Assembly: GCF_000247815.1 (NCBI RefSeq) | Contig: NC_021684.1 | Span: 6,645,814 to 6,709,813, forward strand | Direction: 5' to 3' | Length of the DNA stretch: 64,000 bases | From: Ficedula albicollis | Taxonomy: Eukaryota > Chordata > Aves > Passeriformes > Muscicapidae | Shown: piece after piece, positions 50,123 to 64,000 of the stretch | How positions within the stretch are numbered: the first letter of the stretch is position 1 | Layout: each line of letters opens with the position of its first letter | The notes under the pieces: model-generated | The model's input: the letters and a program-made list of their open reading frames with translations, nothing else | Told to the model about the DNA's origin: nothing | Databases searched by the model: none | Position numbers and translations under genes: made by a program

Positions 50123-52475
50123 AAGCTCCCTCTGCAGATATCCAGATGCACTTAATTAAGAGCAGGAGTAAATGAAAGCACCAATGCTGTGGACAAATGC
50201 AAACTACTTAAATTAGGGCTCACTGTCGAGTCTGCTAGTGTCTTTGACAGGAAGAATCCGCTAATTAGACACGAGTGGATGTCCACAGCAAAAACAAGCA
50301 CTTGTAATTGGGGGGAATCAGAGGAAGGTAAGAGGTCACATTACAGACAAGGAAACTGGATTTAAAACTTGTGTCTGCTTCAACTATAGTTAATTTAAGA
50401 AATATGGGGAAGTTGAGGCCATGGCAGGGCTACCACAGAGAGCCCTTGCTGCACTATTGCACTTCCAGTGCCCCCAGCTCAAGAGCAGTGGGGTTTTAGG
50501 GGTTCACTGAAGCAAATTACAGTGACTGAAGGATATAAAAGCAAGGCCTGCTCACCTGAAGCATGGAGGTGCTGTGGGGATGTGGTGGGGACACCCAGCA
50601 CCGGGGAACTGAGACCCCAAGTCCAGCAGGATGGACACCCAGGTGTGTGGCTAAGAACCACACTGGCAGAGAGAAGTTCTTGATACTGTCTGGGTGACAC
50701 GAGCAGTGCACAGTGACAAAGAGGATGACATACCTCCACTGTGCAGTGCAAGGATGGGGATGAATGAAGTGCAGTGACAAGCCAGCTGTGTGGAGCCCCT
50801 CCTCCAGCCTCCCTTCCTCCACAGTGACATCTTCTGTGCTGGTCCCTGTTGGGAGAGCCTCTGTGCCAGCAGCATGTATGCTGTGAGCTTTCATGGTGTT
50901 TTCCAACTGTCTAGAAAACTGTCGTGCATCCAGCCTGAGCCACTGACCTTTCCTCTGCACTGAGGCAGAAGTCGCTGTCATTCTGATTAACTCTGCTAAT
51001 TCCACAGAACAAAAGGCAAGGAAACCTTCATGCTCAGCTCTCCTGACCCATGCTGCTGAGCTGATCAAAGGGCAGATCTGCCAGAGCTGTGCTCTGACTG
51101 GGAGCTGCTCCCCCCACATGCACGAAGACACAGATAACACAGGTGGTTATCACGTTTTTGTCACCTACTGCAGTGTGGTATGTGGGAGAGCAGAGCTGAG
51201 CTTGGTTTCCCAGGACATGGAGCTCACAGTGGGGCTGGATTTCAGGAGGGCTTTGCCTGCAGCAACAGGCACACTGACGGTTTGGCTGGATATTCAAAGG
51301 ACTGCAGCTCAGCAGCCAGTATGACCCAGCACGTCCAACTCCTTTTGAATATCCATCTGTTTGTTACAGAGCCTAAGTGGGAGCTGAGCTCCTTTGAAAA
51401 TCCAGCTCTAATGTAATAGGACACGCTTGACTCAGACTCTTTCCAGACAGACCGACCTACTCCGTGTGGCTGATCTCATCTCATGACATAAATGCACCGT
51501 TGTGCCAACACCCCGTGGTGTCTCACTGAACAGTCAGTCGTTCTGCACCCCACTTCAAGGTGGATCACAGGGTGGGGCTTTGAGGAGGATGCAAAACCCC
51601 CCATTTTGGTTTTGAAGCCAGTATCTAACAAGTAGGGATATCAGCAGGACCATCACAGGGCCTGGTGTCAATGCCAGGCTGGCAGCTGGACTGTCTGGGC
51701 TACAGCCCAGGCTCAGAATAAGGCACAACCCTGGGAATTTCAAAACCTCAGTCTTGCCCGGTGGCTTAAACTCATCCATGCATCTCATTTGTCCTTGGAG
51801 TCTGAAGGTCTTCTGTAACATGCCTGAACTTGCTCTCACTGGCAAACAGCTCCGAGATCTGCTGGGGAAAATCTGCCAAAATCTGCCAAGCGTTATAGAG
51901 CTGGCTGTGCCCCTGTAACGTCAGGGGGTGGTTGTGCAGGAGAAGCTGCTTGTGCCCTGCTTGTCTCCAGAGGTCACTGGCAGGTGGCCTGCTCCATGCC
52001 CAGCAGGACAGCTCCACGGGGGCACTAACACAGGCAGAGCTACAGCCACAAGTATGGGCTGCAGCCAGGGTAACTGGGTAAAGCTGGCTCTACAGCCTGC
52101 TGAATGCTCCCTGGACCACTTTGCTCCAGTGGAGTGCAGAGTGACTCCGGTTCAGGGCTGGGGTGCCTGTCAGAAGGATCACTTCAGCAGCAGTCCAGTG
52201 TGCCAGCCTGGGCACACTGCCACAGGGCCACCATGCCCCCCTGCCCACAGCTCTGCCACATTGCTGAGCACCTCCCTGGGCTTGGAGCTGCTGCTTGTGC
52301 TGCCTCCCAGTCAATTTCAGAAGACCTTGGGCTAGTGCTGGCTGGCTTCTCCTGGGAAATGCCTACCCCAGGTAGCCTGAGCAGTGTCCTTGCTTCCTGA
52401 ATGGTGGCTTTTCATAATGATTAAAGAGTGTGTGTTGGGGAGAAGTCTAATAAAAGGTTTGTTGAAAGGATGGAG
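50123..52475 (+). terminator. GLYCTK downstream region, possible 3' UTR
   Basis: There is no coding sequence here. ATTAAA at 52420-52425 is followed by a GT-rich run (gtgtgtgttgggg), and AATAAA lies at 52449-52454; these are the best poly(A) candidates but imply a 2.3 kb UTR. An AT-rich block at 50140-50370 holds cttaattaag (50151-50160) and ctaattag (50261-50268), which may be a conserved regulatory element. Confidence 0.35.
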
Positions 52476-54233
52476 CTGTTTGAAGTGCATTTCCCATCTA
52501 CCTTTGCTTGGCTGCCATATATGGATTTTGTTCTTGTCCTTTCTTTCCTAATGAAGAGATAACAGGCCAGGGGGAGGTTCAGCAAGAACACCCAGGCTAC
52601 AGAAATACTTCTCTGATGCTTCTACCGGGATAACTCAAAGCTCCATTTCCAAGGGATTGCTTTGGTGTACCTCGTGTAACTTCTGCCTAAGGACAAAAGG
52701 AGCATTGGAGTGTGCGCAGCCACCACAGACAAAGCATCATCTTATTCCTCTGGACAGTGCTCAGCAGGGAATTGCCTGCTATTGCTGCAGCCCAAAGCCA
52801 GCTCCCTCTGACCTGCAGTCCCTTCACAAAAGGGCAAAAGGTCCCACGCATGAGCCAACATACGTTTGGGCCACACTGGTCAGGTTTGGCAGGATTTGTG
52901 AGATAATACAAATCTTAAGACATGAGAGCATCGCTTACCTGCCTGGTAATGATTTGCCTCTGGGCTGGCAGGAGCAGTGACTTTCCCACTGGGAACTCAA
53001 GTGAGTCACCACAGCTGAGCAGGGCTTTGCAGCTTGTCCGTGCTTGTCCCTGGATGGGATATTGGCCTCATGGAAGTGAAGCTGCACAAATGAAGAAACG
53101 AGAGTGTGGCTGCAGTCACACCGAGCAATCCGTGTGTGGGCTGTGCGGGTACCAGCTCTGTGCCATCCTGGGTGGTGCCTAAGGAGGAAAGTCACAGAGA
53201 GTGAGGACAATAAGAGCCACTGAGACTTGATGCTCATAGTCCCTTCCCTTTTTATTGGAAAACTTTCTACACCAGCCAGCCTTCAGGAAGGAGTCAGCTG
53301 GGTGAAGATGGCCAGCAGCTCCCTGGCCATATCCCTACACATGGGCAGGGGACACTGGGACAGCGGGTGGGAAAAACGTGCTCAGATGTTGGGTGGGGAG
53401 CAGGTGAACAAAGTCTGGATATCTTCAGGGTTGATTTGCTCTCCTAAGTCGGCAGCTCGTAGCCAAACAGTGCTAACGGCTGGGAGAAGTAACAGCGTTA
53501 TTAACAGCACGAGCTTTTGGCAGTAAATTAAAAATCTTGGCTGCCGCCCTTGGCTCTGCTCTTGCCTCTTAGAAGACATTAATATCACAGCTCCCCAGCA
53601 TTCCCATTATCACTTCATTAAGGATCCAATAATGATAAATGTGGATGGTTTTATTTTGCACAGAGCCTGATTAATGGCCAATAATTCACTAGGTGTTAAT
53701 AGGGCCCTTTCTTTATGGAGGCATTGGAAGGGGCTGCCTTTCATCTCCTCCACAAGCCACGATTTTCACTATTTTTGCTAATGTGACAGATATAACACAA
53801 ACCTTGAAAGAGCGGCTGAGGCCTCTTGAGAAACCTTGAAGAGCATCGTGCCTGGGGCAGCCCTTGCTGTTGTGGTCATTCCTCAGCACCTTCTTCCTCT
53901 TCCTCCTGCCCTGTGCTGCTGGCAGTGCCTGCACCCAGAGGCTGTCACCCACGTCCCAGGAGAGTCAGGGATAAAACTGAAGCAGCAGATTCCCCAGGGA
54001 TGAGCCCACCAGTGCAGTCACTAGGGCTCTCCACAGCAGATGTGCAGAACCAGGCCCACCCTTGCAAGGGGCTGCAATGCAAGGAGTGGGCTCGTGCTGG
54101 CCTCACCCCAAAGCAGCTTGGCACCCCTCGCCTGCATCCCAAGAGGGCTGGGGAGCCTGGGATGCAGGATGGAGTCCAGGCTGAGGCCAGCAATCCTCCT
54201 CCAGCTCCCCAGGACAGCTGTGGTGGCTCCCCC
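52476..54233. other. Intergenic DNA between GLYCTK and the mir-135a duplication
   Basis: No gene recognised. An AT-rich, homeodomain-like patch is at about 53610-53705 (ccaataatgataaatgtgga, gattaatggccaataattc). The left flank of the duplication (53900-54233) is GC-rich. Confidence 0.4.
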
Positions 54234-54277
54234 GAGGCCGGCTGGCGTGGCACAGGCGCTGCTCTCCGCCGCAGGAC

Positions 54278-54360
54278 CCCGGCGTATTGCACGGCTTCAA
54301 TCCCTATATGAAGTGGGATGTATAATCACATAGGAATAAAAAGCCATACAAGACAGCAGG
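54278..54360 (-). ncRNA. MIR135A1: mir-135a-1 precursor, copy 1
   Basis: On the minus strand the 5p arm starts tatggctttttattcctatg and covers 54348-54326. The 3p arm (tatagggattgaagccgtgc) covers about 54308-54287, with a loop near ttatacatcccactt. The arms pair over about 30 bp including flanking ttg/caa. The 3p arm and the location just downstream of and antisense to GLYCTK identify the mir-135a-1 locus rather than mir-135a-2 or mir-135b. Family role: miR-135a targets serotonin, JAK2/STAT and APC/Wnt transcripts in mammals. Confidence 0.93.
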
Positions 54361-54562
54361 CTGTGAGACGCTCCATGCTGGAGGATGATGGCACAGTCCC
54401 TCTGCAGTGGCTGCCTCAGTCCCCGCTGGAATGCAGCCGGGCGCCAGGGAGCCCCCAGGATTCCCCCCAGCCCCTGTGCGGGGTCTGTGGGGAGACACAG
54501 GAGCCCTGCATCAAACAGGAGGCCGGCTGGCGTGGCACAGGCGCTGCTCTCCGCCGCAGGAC

Positions 54563-54645
54563 CCCGGCGTATTGCACGGCTTCAATCCCTATATGAAGTG
54601 GGATGTATAATCACATAGGAATAAAAAGCCATACAAGACAGCAGG
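54563..54645 (-). ncRNA. mir-135a-1 precursor, copy 2
   Basis: This is an identical hairpin 285 bp to the right: 5p arm 54633-54611, 3p arm about 54593-54572. On the minus strand it lies upstream of copy 1, so a single primary transcript from the right would carry both. Confidence 0.9.
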
Positions 54646-55680
54646 CTGTGAGACGCTCCATGCTGGAGGATGATGGCACAGTCCCTCTGCAGTGGCTGCC
54701 TCAGTCCCCGCTGGAATGCAGCCGGGCCCCAGGGAGCCCCCAGGATTCCCCTCAGCCCCTGTGCGGGGTCAGTGGGGAGACACAGGAGCCCTGCATCAAA
54801 CACACAAGAGAGGCAGTGTGTCAGCCAGGAGGAAGCTTGGGAGGTCCGGAGACACTGGAGAGGGAGCCCCGGGAGGTGTCAGCACTCGCTCCCAGCTAAC
54901 AGGGCCTCCCATCCCAACTCCCTGCTAGAAGCTGTGACAAGACTTGCTCTGTGCTACACCCAGACCTCCTCCCCTCTCACAAAGCCTTCTGAGCATCACC
55001 CTGCAGGAGCTCCTCCAGCCTGGGAGCCCTCTGCTTGTACCAGCATCGTCCCCCAAGATTTACAAGCCCCACCAAGGCAGTGGGTACCACAACCCTCCAG
55101 CACCATCACAAACACCTGGTGAAGGGAGAAAAAGGAGCCAGCCTCCTCCCTGTGGAGGTCAGAGCATCCTTCTCCATCTGACCAGGAAGAGAGGGCCCAG
55201 CAGCTGGACAAGTGGTTGCAGGGAGCTGTCAGTACCCAGCTCTCAGATCCCAAATTCCCTGGCAGCCCATTAGGAGCAGCTCCTGGCTGCCTGCAGGAGC
55301 TCTTGACAGGGGGCCAGGCACTAGCATGAACAAGCGTGGATCATCCTCTAAGGAGGTGGATGTGGGTGGAAGAAAACCAGGGAGCTGTGCCTCCAGTGAA
55401 CACTCACAGAGCAGCACTGGCACAACTCCATGCTCAGGGGTGGGGGGCAGCCAGGGCAGGGTCGCCTGGGAGCCCACCCAAGCAGTGCTGGGGATGAAGC
55501 CAAGTGGTGACCAGCAGAAAGGGCTGTGTGCCACCTCCTCCCCTTCTGCTCACATCCTGGCAGTGATTCTGGCATCCACGGGATGGGAGAGCTGGAGCAG
55601 TGCCTGGGGCAGGAGAGAACAGGTGCTGGGTGCAGACTCATGCAGTGCAAGGGTCTGCTAGCTAAAGGGAAGGGTCTTCT

Positions 55681-55681
<1 letters not shown>

Positions 55682-55716
<35 letters not shown>

Positions 55717-55739
55717 TTTAAAAAAAAAAAAAAAAAAAA
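55682..55739. repeat. C35-TTT-A20 compound homopolymer
   Basis: 35 C (55682-55716), ttt, then 20 A (55720-55739), followed by about 110 bases of A/C-rich low-complexity sequence. Unlike the other C runs it borders simple sequence, so a shorter true C tract is possible. Confidence 0.85.
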
Positions 55740-57514
55740 CAAAAATAAACCAACAACCCAAAAAAAACCCCACCCAAAACAAAACAAACAAAAAAGCCCA
55801 TACCAAAACCATGCCAAAAACCCAGCACACACCCCCCTCCAAACAAAGTAGCAGTACACTCTCTGGTTGCCACACAGCACCAAAAAACTCTTTTTGCTGG
55901 CCCAGGACAGCACAGCCAACCAGCACGTCCCAGCTGAGCACCACAAGTGTTGTCTTAAGCAGCTCCAGAAGGGCTGAACCACCCCAGAGCCATCACCCGG
56001 GGCTCCCCTCAAGCCAGCAGGAGGAATTTCAAGCCTCAGGCTGCCTTTCTTTGCCACAGGGTAGCACGGAGAACATTAACATTTGGAATCACTCCCAAAA
56101 GCCTTCCTCCACCCCCAGTGCCAGGCTTCTCCAGGGGCTGGAGCTGTGCAGAAGGGTACAGACTCTGATGTCCCTTCCCAGGCTGAATGGTGGATGGGCA
56201 GGAGTCCTGAGACAAGGATCTCCACATGTCCCCTCCTGGAGGCAGTGCAGGGGGCTGCCAGACCCCCAAGGAAGGGGGAATCCATCCACACAGAAGCTTT
56301 TTTCAGTGCAAAACTTGGGGGGTTTGGCTTTCCAAGGCTCTCACCCATCTGCTCCAAGAGCTGTGAAGAGGTGAGCATCAAACCACATCTCTGCCACGTT
56401 CTGGGGGATGGAGGGGTCATTCCCAGCCTTGGCTTTCCATTGGCTGGGTTCTGCCACGGAATTTCCCAGACTGACTCAGTGACTCTTTAAAAAGCACAAA
56501 TCCCACAGTTTGAGGGGCTTGACCTGACCAAAATCCCAGCAAAACCCACAGAGAAGCTCATGGTGCCGGGCATTGGGGTGGCAGGGAGGGGACACTCCCA
56601 AGTGACCACAGCACCGAGGGAACCCAACACCACGAGGGCAGTACCAGGATTGCTCCTCAACTGCCTCCAAACCAAGTCAGCAATTACAGGATCATCAGCT
56701 GATGAATTGTAGGAAAAGATGTGTTTGTGAATCACTGCACCCCGGCTGGGTGAGAACACTGCCAGCGCTGTATTTGGGAGCAATTACTCTCCCCGAGCAT
56801 GTGAATCATTAGGTATAATTACCCTAATAAATAAAAGGAAGATAACTCCAGTCTCTAGCCTAATCTAGAGCAAGCAATTTTCGAGGGGAGCTGTGTGAAA
56901 TAAAACCAGGAGCACAAGACAGAGGCAAAGAAGGAAGAGAGCTTCGAAACCTGGATGTGCCATCAATCCTTCCCACAGCAACCAAGGCCAGCCAGCAGCA
57001 GTGGAGTCTCTCCCACAGGTCCTCACTGGAGTTTGGTGGCAGAGAACTTGCCATAGAGGGCTCAGGTTTGGGTGCAGCAGGGTTGTCCCTTCCCGAGGCA
57101 GCATCCTATCGGAGCACAACTTCTCTTGGCAAAAGTTTCCCTGCTACAAAAATGCAAACAGGTTAAAAAAAAAAAAACACAACAGATTTACCTGGGAGAT
57201 GATTGGGGGGGGCCCAAGAGTTACTTGAGTCCAATGAAACCATTTTGCCTTTTCCCCTGGGAAACGCTGGAATGAAAAGAAACAAAAAACCTCTAAGCCC
57301 ACCCCACTCAAAGTTGACATTTTGAAACGAAGCAGCAATTTTCTTCTCTACTTAAAATGTCATCACAGACTTTTGCTATAAAAAAGCAGCTTTCCCTGAG
57401 TGACATTTTGAGGGGAAATGTTGACTTAAAACCAGAAGGAAACCCCCAGTCCATGCAACAAAATGTTTCGAGCTGCAGTAAGACTCCTTGCAGGGAAATT
57501 GATTTTTTTTTGCA

Positions 57515-57576
57515 GGAAAAAACAAAAAAACCAACCTCCAACTACGGAAAAAACAAAAAAACCCACCTCCAACTAT
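57515..57576. repeat. Two-copy direct repeat, period 31 bp
   Basis: ggaaaaaacaaaaaaaccaa through ctccaacta occurs at 57515 and 57546, with one difference (ccaacctcc versus cccacctcc). Confidence 0.9.
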
Positions 57577-60500
57577 ACATATTTAGTGGTTTGAATTTGC
57601 CACAGGACAAACCTATTCTTAAGGAGGCAAGACTTTGGGAAAGGAGGGAACAACATCACTACCCTGTCCTGGAAGAAACAGCAAACAGCATCCCTAATTC
57701 TGGGCAAGTTTCCTCAAAAGCTTTGCAAAGCAAAGCAAAAAATCAGCAGTAGAGTCTGTGTTTGTCCTAACAGGTGCCAGGCATGTGGTGCTGGCTCTGT
57801 CCTGTCCCTGCAAGATGTCAGTGCAGGAGCTGCTCCTGCCCAGCCTAGCAGTGGGAAGATGCCAAGGCCAGGGGTGCTGGCACAAGAATGGGGAGCCCTG
57901 GTGAGCAAGAGCAGGGTTTATCCCACAGCCTTTGAGGGGAGAAACTGGATTTAGTCTGTTCCCTAAGGAGAAAGAGGACTGTGGCTCTCTCCTTGTCTGC
58001 TTGCAAGAGGGGCTGGTTCTGCCCAGGGATGCTCCGTGAGATGGGGCTGGGCCTGCTGTGCTCTCCTGTTAGGTGGGGCTTGACCAGGAACAATCTGTGC
58101 TTGGGCTCTCCCTGGGGCCACAGTTATTGCTGCCTGGGTTTTGTTTTTTTTAATAAACCTGTAATATGAGAAGCCTGCCCATGAGAGCAGAGGGATTATT
58201 GGCAAATATCACTTCCCATTTGCCAGGCTTTGAGGGACTTTAGCCACATGGATTAGCCAGGAGCAGAGAGAGGGACACAAATCACTGGGATGGGACAGAA
58301 CAGAACTGAGTCCTTTGAACACAGGGCTGCAGCAAAATCCTGCAGACAAGTATCGTCCAGCCTCCAAAGGAAAGGGCTAGGTGGGAAGGGCTGTGGAATC
58401 CTAATTAGCTTTTTGCTATTAATGAATTGTCACTGAAGCAAACAAGACAGCAACAGTGCCTGGCACAGCTCCTGCTGCCACATCCCAGTCCCAGCACTAG
58501 GCAGCCTGCATGAGGGGGCTTGGTGGCACCGTCAGGGACACGGGGACCCAAAGAAACAGCAGCAGAGGGGGGACATGCCACTGTGGGACAGGAACTGCTA
58601 TGGCATGATGGCACAGAGGGGATGCAAAGCATGCAGCATGTGAGGGTACACAGCAGGACGTGCCATAGTTTCAGCCACCGTCACCACAGCTGACACCAGG
58701 ACATGCCATCACTTGCACGGAGCCACCTCCCCTGCCAGAGGCCAAGGCTGAGTCACTTCATCCCCAGGTGAACCAGCAGCCCAAGGACAGGGCACCCCAT
58801 CACCAGCTATGCCAACAGGTGCCCACTGGCTTAGACCCTCAAGCCAGCAGCTGGAGACACAAGGTGTGCCAACAGGTCTTTGTGCTGGACATCTGCATCT
58901 AAGCCCCTTTTTAGGGGCTCCAAAAGCTTTTGGGGCACCCAGCGGGCAAGCCAAGAGGAGCCATGGGGTGCAGAGCCAAGGGCTCATGCCAGGGGTGTTG
59001 GGGGCATTCTGCAATATTAATGAGAACTATTATTTATTAAATGCTGCTGGGCAAGGGGGGGAAGGAGCCTCCCTTTTGCTCAGGAGCAGCCAGTGACCAA
59101 CAACTTCTTGTCTTCAAGGCTGACAGCTGCCCAGGGAGGTGAAGGGGCTCCCCACACATCAGAGCCAGCACTCTGGGTGCAAACCTAAGGGGCACCCAGC
59201 AGCAGCTGCTGAATGCACAAGCCAGCCACAGTCCCACCACAAGCCACCCCTGAGCTCAGTGTGATGCCAAAAACAAGCAACATAAGCACTTCTGTGCAGA
59301 AGCATCACTTCAGTGCACAACTTTTGAGTCCAGCTCACCTCTCCCCTGCCTTTATCAGCATGTCCAGCCACAAGCCCAGCCTAGAAGGACACAATTCTAC
59401 CCCACAGCCTGACTAACTTAACTCCACTTTATCAGCACAGCCCCACAAAACCCACGAACATCACACATTCCCCTTTACCGCTTTAACCTCTTATAAACCC
59501 TCCTGGAAAGGCAGGAATCACTGTGTGCTGTGCTGAGCCACCAGAAGTTGATTAAGCCCTAATTAATTGCATTAAGGTCAGCCAATGTACTCTGTTAAGG
59601 AAGAAAGCCAATAATTAAACTCCACGTGTGGTGTGCTTCTGCCATTAGCTCCCCAGGCTGCAGCGGCGGCGTCAGGCTCGGCGGGGTCACAGCCAGCACA
59701 TGGCAGTGGCAGCCGGGGAAATAATGAAGTGCTGGGCATAAAACCATCAGCACTTCAGCGGGCGGGTGACACAGCCCACCCAGCAGGGCTGCTGGGGAGG
59801 GGACAGCGGGGGGACAGCGGCTGCACGGGGAGCATTCTCTGCAGGGCGCCCAGAGGAGGATGTGCCAGGCTGAGCCATTTGCCCGGCAGGGCTGGGGCTG
59901 GCACGGGCCCCTGCCCGGCCAGGGAAGCTCTCCACAATAGAGTTTTGTGTAGTCCCGACAGGAGCACCTGCCCCCGTGCTGGGAGCCAGCCAGGGGCACC
60001 ATATGGAGGGGACCTGCCCCTCTCGTCTCGGTGTGGGGCCAGTCTCCTCCCTGGCATGGAGAGCAGCCCCTGAGCTGTGTGAGATGAGACATGGGAGCCC
60101 ATCACCACCCCAGCCTGGAAATGTAACCACCAGGTACAGAGATGGTGGGCACAAGGCTGGTGTGAGCATCAGGTTTGTTCCTGGCTGTGCCAGCTCCAGG
60201 TGCCACATGGCCTGACACACTAAGGGTGCTGCAGTGGAGCCCAGCCTTGAGGCAAAATTTCACCTCGCCTTGGGGGCTTTGCAGCAGAGCAGGGAGTGAC
60301 AGGACAGCACGAGGGATGAGAAACGGGGTCCTGCAGCATCTCCCTGGGGAGAGGAAGGAGCGCAGGGCATTTGGGGCTTTGCCCCGTCAAGTCAATCCTT
60401 CTCTGGCAGCAAGCTCATTTAAGGCTTTTCTTTGCTCCCAGCTGAAAAAATAAAGGCCAAGGTAATCTGCCTGCCTGTCCCTCTTTGTCTCAGGGATAAT

Positions 60501-61299
60501 AACAGTCAGTGCAGTGTGGAGCCCCCCAGGGCTTTGCAGATTAGAGCTTCCAGAGATGTCTACAGTGAGTGCCTGGACAGAAACGAGAGGTGGTGGAGCA
60601 GAGCAGGATGAAGGGGACCTCACAAGGTCACCCACTCCCTGTCTGCCTAACTGCATCTCCCCTCTCCTTCCCCTGCCACTGGCCAGGTGGGTGATGGGAT
60701 GGTGGCCAGGAGATGGGACAGGGGCAGAGTGCTCCTCTGGGCCTCCCACTTCCAAAGGCTCACTACACTGAGAGCAGAGTTATGACTATGTCACAGCAGC
60801 TTTTTGTTTTATAATTTACACTTTGACGATTCTGATAGTTACGCATCTGAACTGGAGAGGGGAGGAAATAGAGACAAAACCATATAACCTGCCACAGAAA
60901 CTGCAACAGTATGAACTGCTGCTCCCATACTCACAAGGACTTCTCTGCAAGCCACCTCCAGACCCAAAATGACTGGCTGGAGACATGGGAATCGCTGTAC
61001 AGGCCTGAGCTGCAGCTGGCTTTTCAATAACTCAAAGGGTCAAGACACTGGAGAAAAAAATCCCAAACCAGTTCCCCCATTTCTCATGAGTTTTGTCTGG
61101 CAGGAGGCGTCCCAGCCCCGGCAACGAATATCCGCTCAGGAATGTCTCATGTGTAAAAGCACACAAAAAAAAGGGGGGAGGTGGGAGGAAACCCTACGCC
61201 CGGCCTTCTCTCCCTGTGGCCGAGTTCAAACGGCTTTGAGAGGGCAGGCAGGGGCAAGCAGGGGCTCGCAGCAGTTGTGCTGGGGCTCAGCAGCGCGCA

Positions 61300-62930
<1,631 letters not shown>

Positions 62931-63365
62931 GGGGGGAGGGAGAGTGGGCTGCAAAAAAAGTCCACACAAACCCACGGATCTTGAAAGAAGAGGGAAGGAT
63001 AAAAAAGAAACCAGAGGCTGCAGAGGTAGACGTGGAGATGGGAGGATGAAAAATTGCAGAGGGAAGAGGCGGCAGCCGGGAACGGAGCAGGGAGCTCAGC
63101 CGTGTCACATGTACCACATCCCCGGAGAGCCACCCCGACAGCCCACCAAGGCCACCCGGGACGATGCAGTGAGCCTACGGGGAGTCCGTCTCTGCGGGGA
63201 GAGGAGACAAGGGCTCGGCCCCTCCGGACAAGGACTGCTGCCTCCCAGGGAGTCCCCGCTCGAGTGAGCTCTGCCCCAGGATCCCCTGCCCTCACCGAGG
63301 TGGCCAGAGCACTGACCGCTGCGCAAACGGGGGGCCACAGCCAGCGGCCGCCGGCTCCCCCCGAG

Positions 63366-64000
<635 letters not shown>

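Larger units (their letters stand above)
54234..54802. repeat. 285-bp tandem duplication carrying mir-135a-1
   Basis: 54234-54518 is repeated head-to-tail at 54519-54802. I count three substitutions, at 54442/54727 (g to c), 54467/54752 (c to t) and 54486/54771 (t to a), that is about 1%. All three lie outside the microRNA hairpin. Positions are by eye and could be off by a base or two. Confidence 0.95.
54804..61290. other. Intergenic DNA right of mir-135a
   Basis: No coding exon recognised. If mir-135a is transcribed from the CpG-rich region at 61.3-63 kb, this would be intron and exon of its primary transcript. AT-rich homeodomain-like patches stand out from a GC-rich background at 56775-56845 (tcattaggtataattacccta), 58400-58440 (cctaattagctttttgctat) and 59548-59620 (ccctaattaattgcattaag). 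Confidence 0.4.

Noticed and set aside
54495..55115. Open frames through the mir-135a duplication and its right flank
   Set aside because: They repeat because the DNA is duplicated. The content is not protein-like and the known product on the other strand is a microRNA.

Overview
The window is nuclear DNA from a bird. The evidence is split genes with GT-AG introns, vertebrate protein families, a chicken-repeat-1 (CR1) LINE, an LTR of a family I know from many neoavian genomes, and a gene order matching human 3p21 and, as I recall it, chicken chromosome 12. The order is TWF2 (-), PPM1M (+), WDR82 (-) with let-7g in intron 2, GLYCTK (+), then mir-135a-1 (-).

Layout. 1-68 is the tail of one TWF2 coding exon that runs off the left edge. 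69-8550 is non-coding (TWF2 intron 1 and/or intergenic). A GC-rich block at 8600-10080 is the PPM1M promoter and first exon, most of it replaced by a 952-base pure C run. PPM1M exons 2-10 (10752-16193) are intact. PPM1M and WDR82 converge, with probable poly(A) sites near 17.3 kb and 18.1 kb. WDR82 (36554 down to 21570) is complete: nine coding exons, every junction in frame, 313 codons plus stop. Its CpG-rich promoter is interrupted by a 677-base C run and is flanked upstream by a truncated CR1. 38.3-45.7 kb is intergenic, with one ancient LINE fragment. GLYCTK (45813-50122) has four coding exons and predicts 506 residues. Downstream on the minus strand lie two copies of the mir-135a-1 hairpin in a 285-bp tandem duplication. 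The right end (61.3-64 kb) is CpG-rich, has two further long C runs, and may hold the promoter of the mir-135a transcript.

The genes are unrelated in function: actin monomer binding and capping, a PP2C-type phosphatase, a chromatin and RNA polymerase II adaptor, glycerate metabolism, and two conserved microRNAs. What they share is an old vertebrate synteny block.

The main points for a second look are: (1) two hairpin-complete mir-135a-1 copies about 1% divergent as duplicated units and identical across the hairpin; (2) six uninterrupted C runs (35 to 952 bases), which look like assembly or sequencing artefacts and remove real exon and promoter sequence; (3) an unusual number of nearly perfect two-copy direct repeats, period 31-285 bp; (4) a GLYCTK reading frame with no visible mitochondrial leader.
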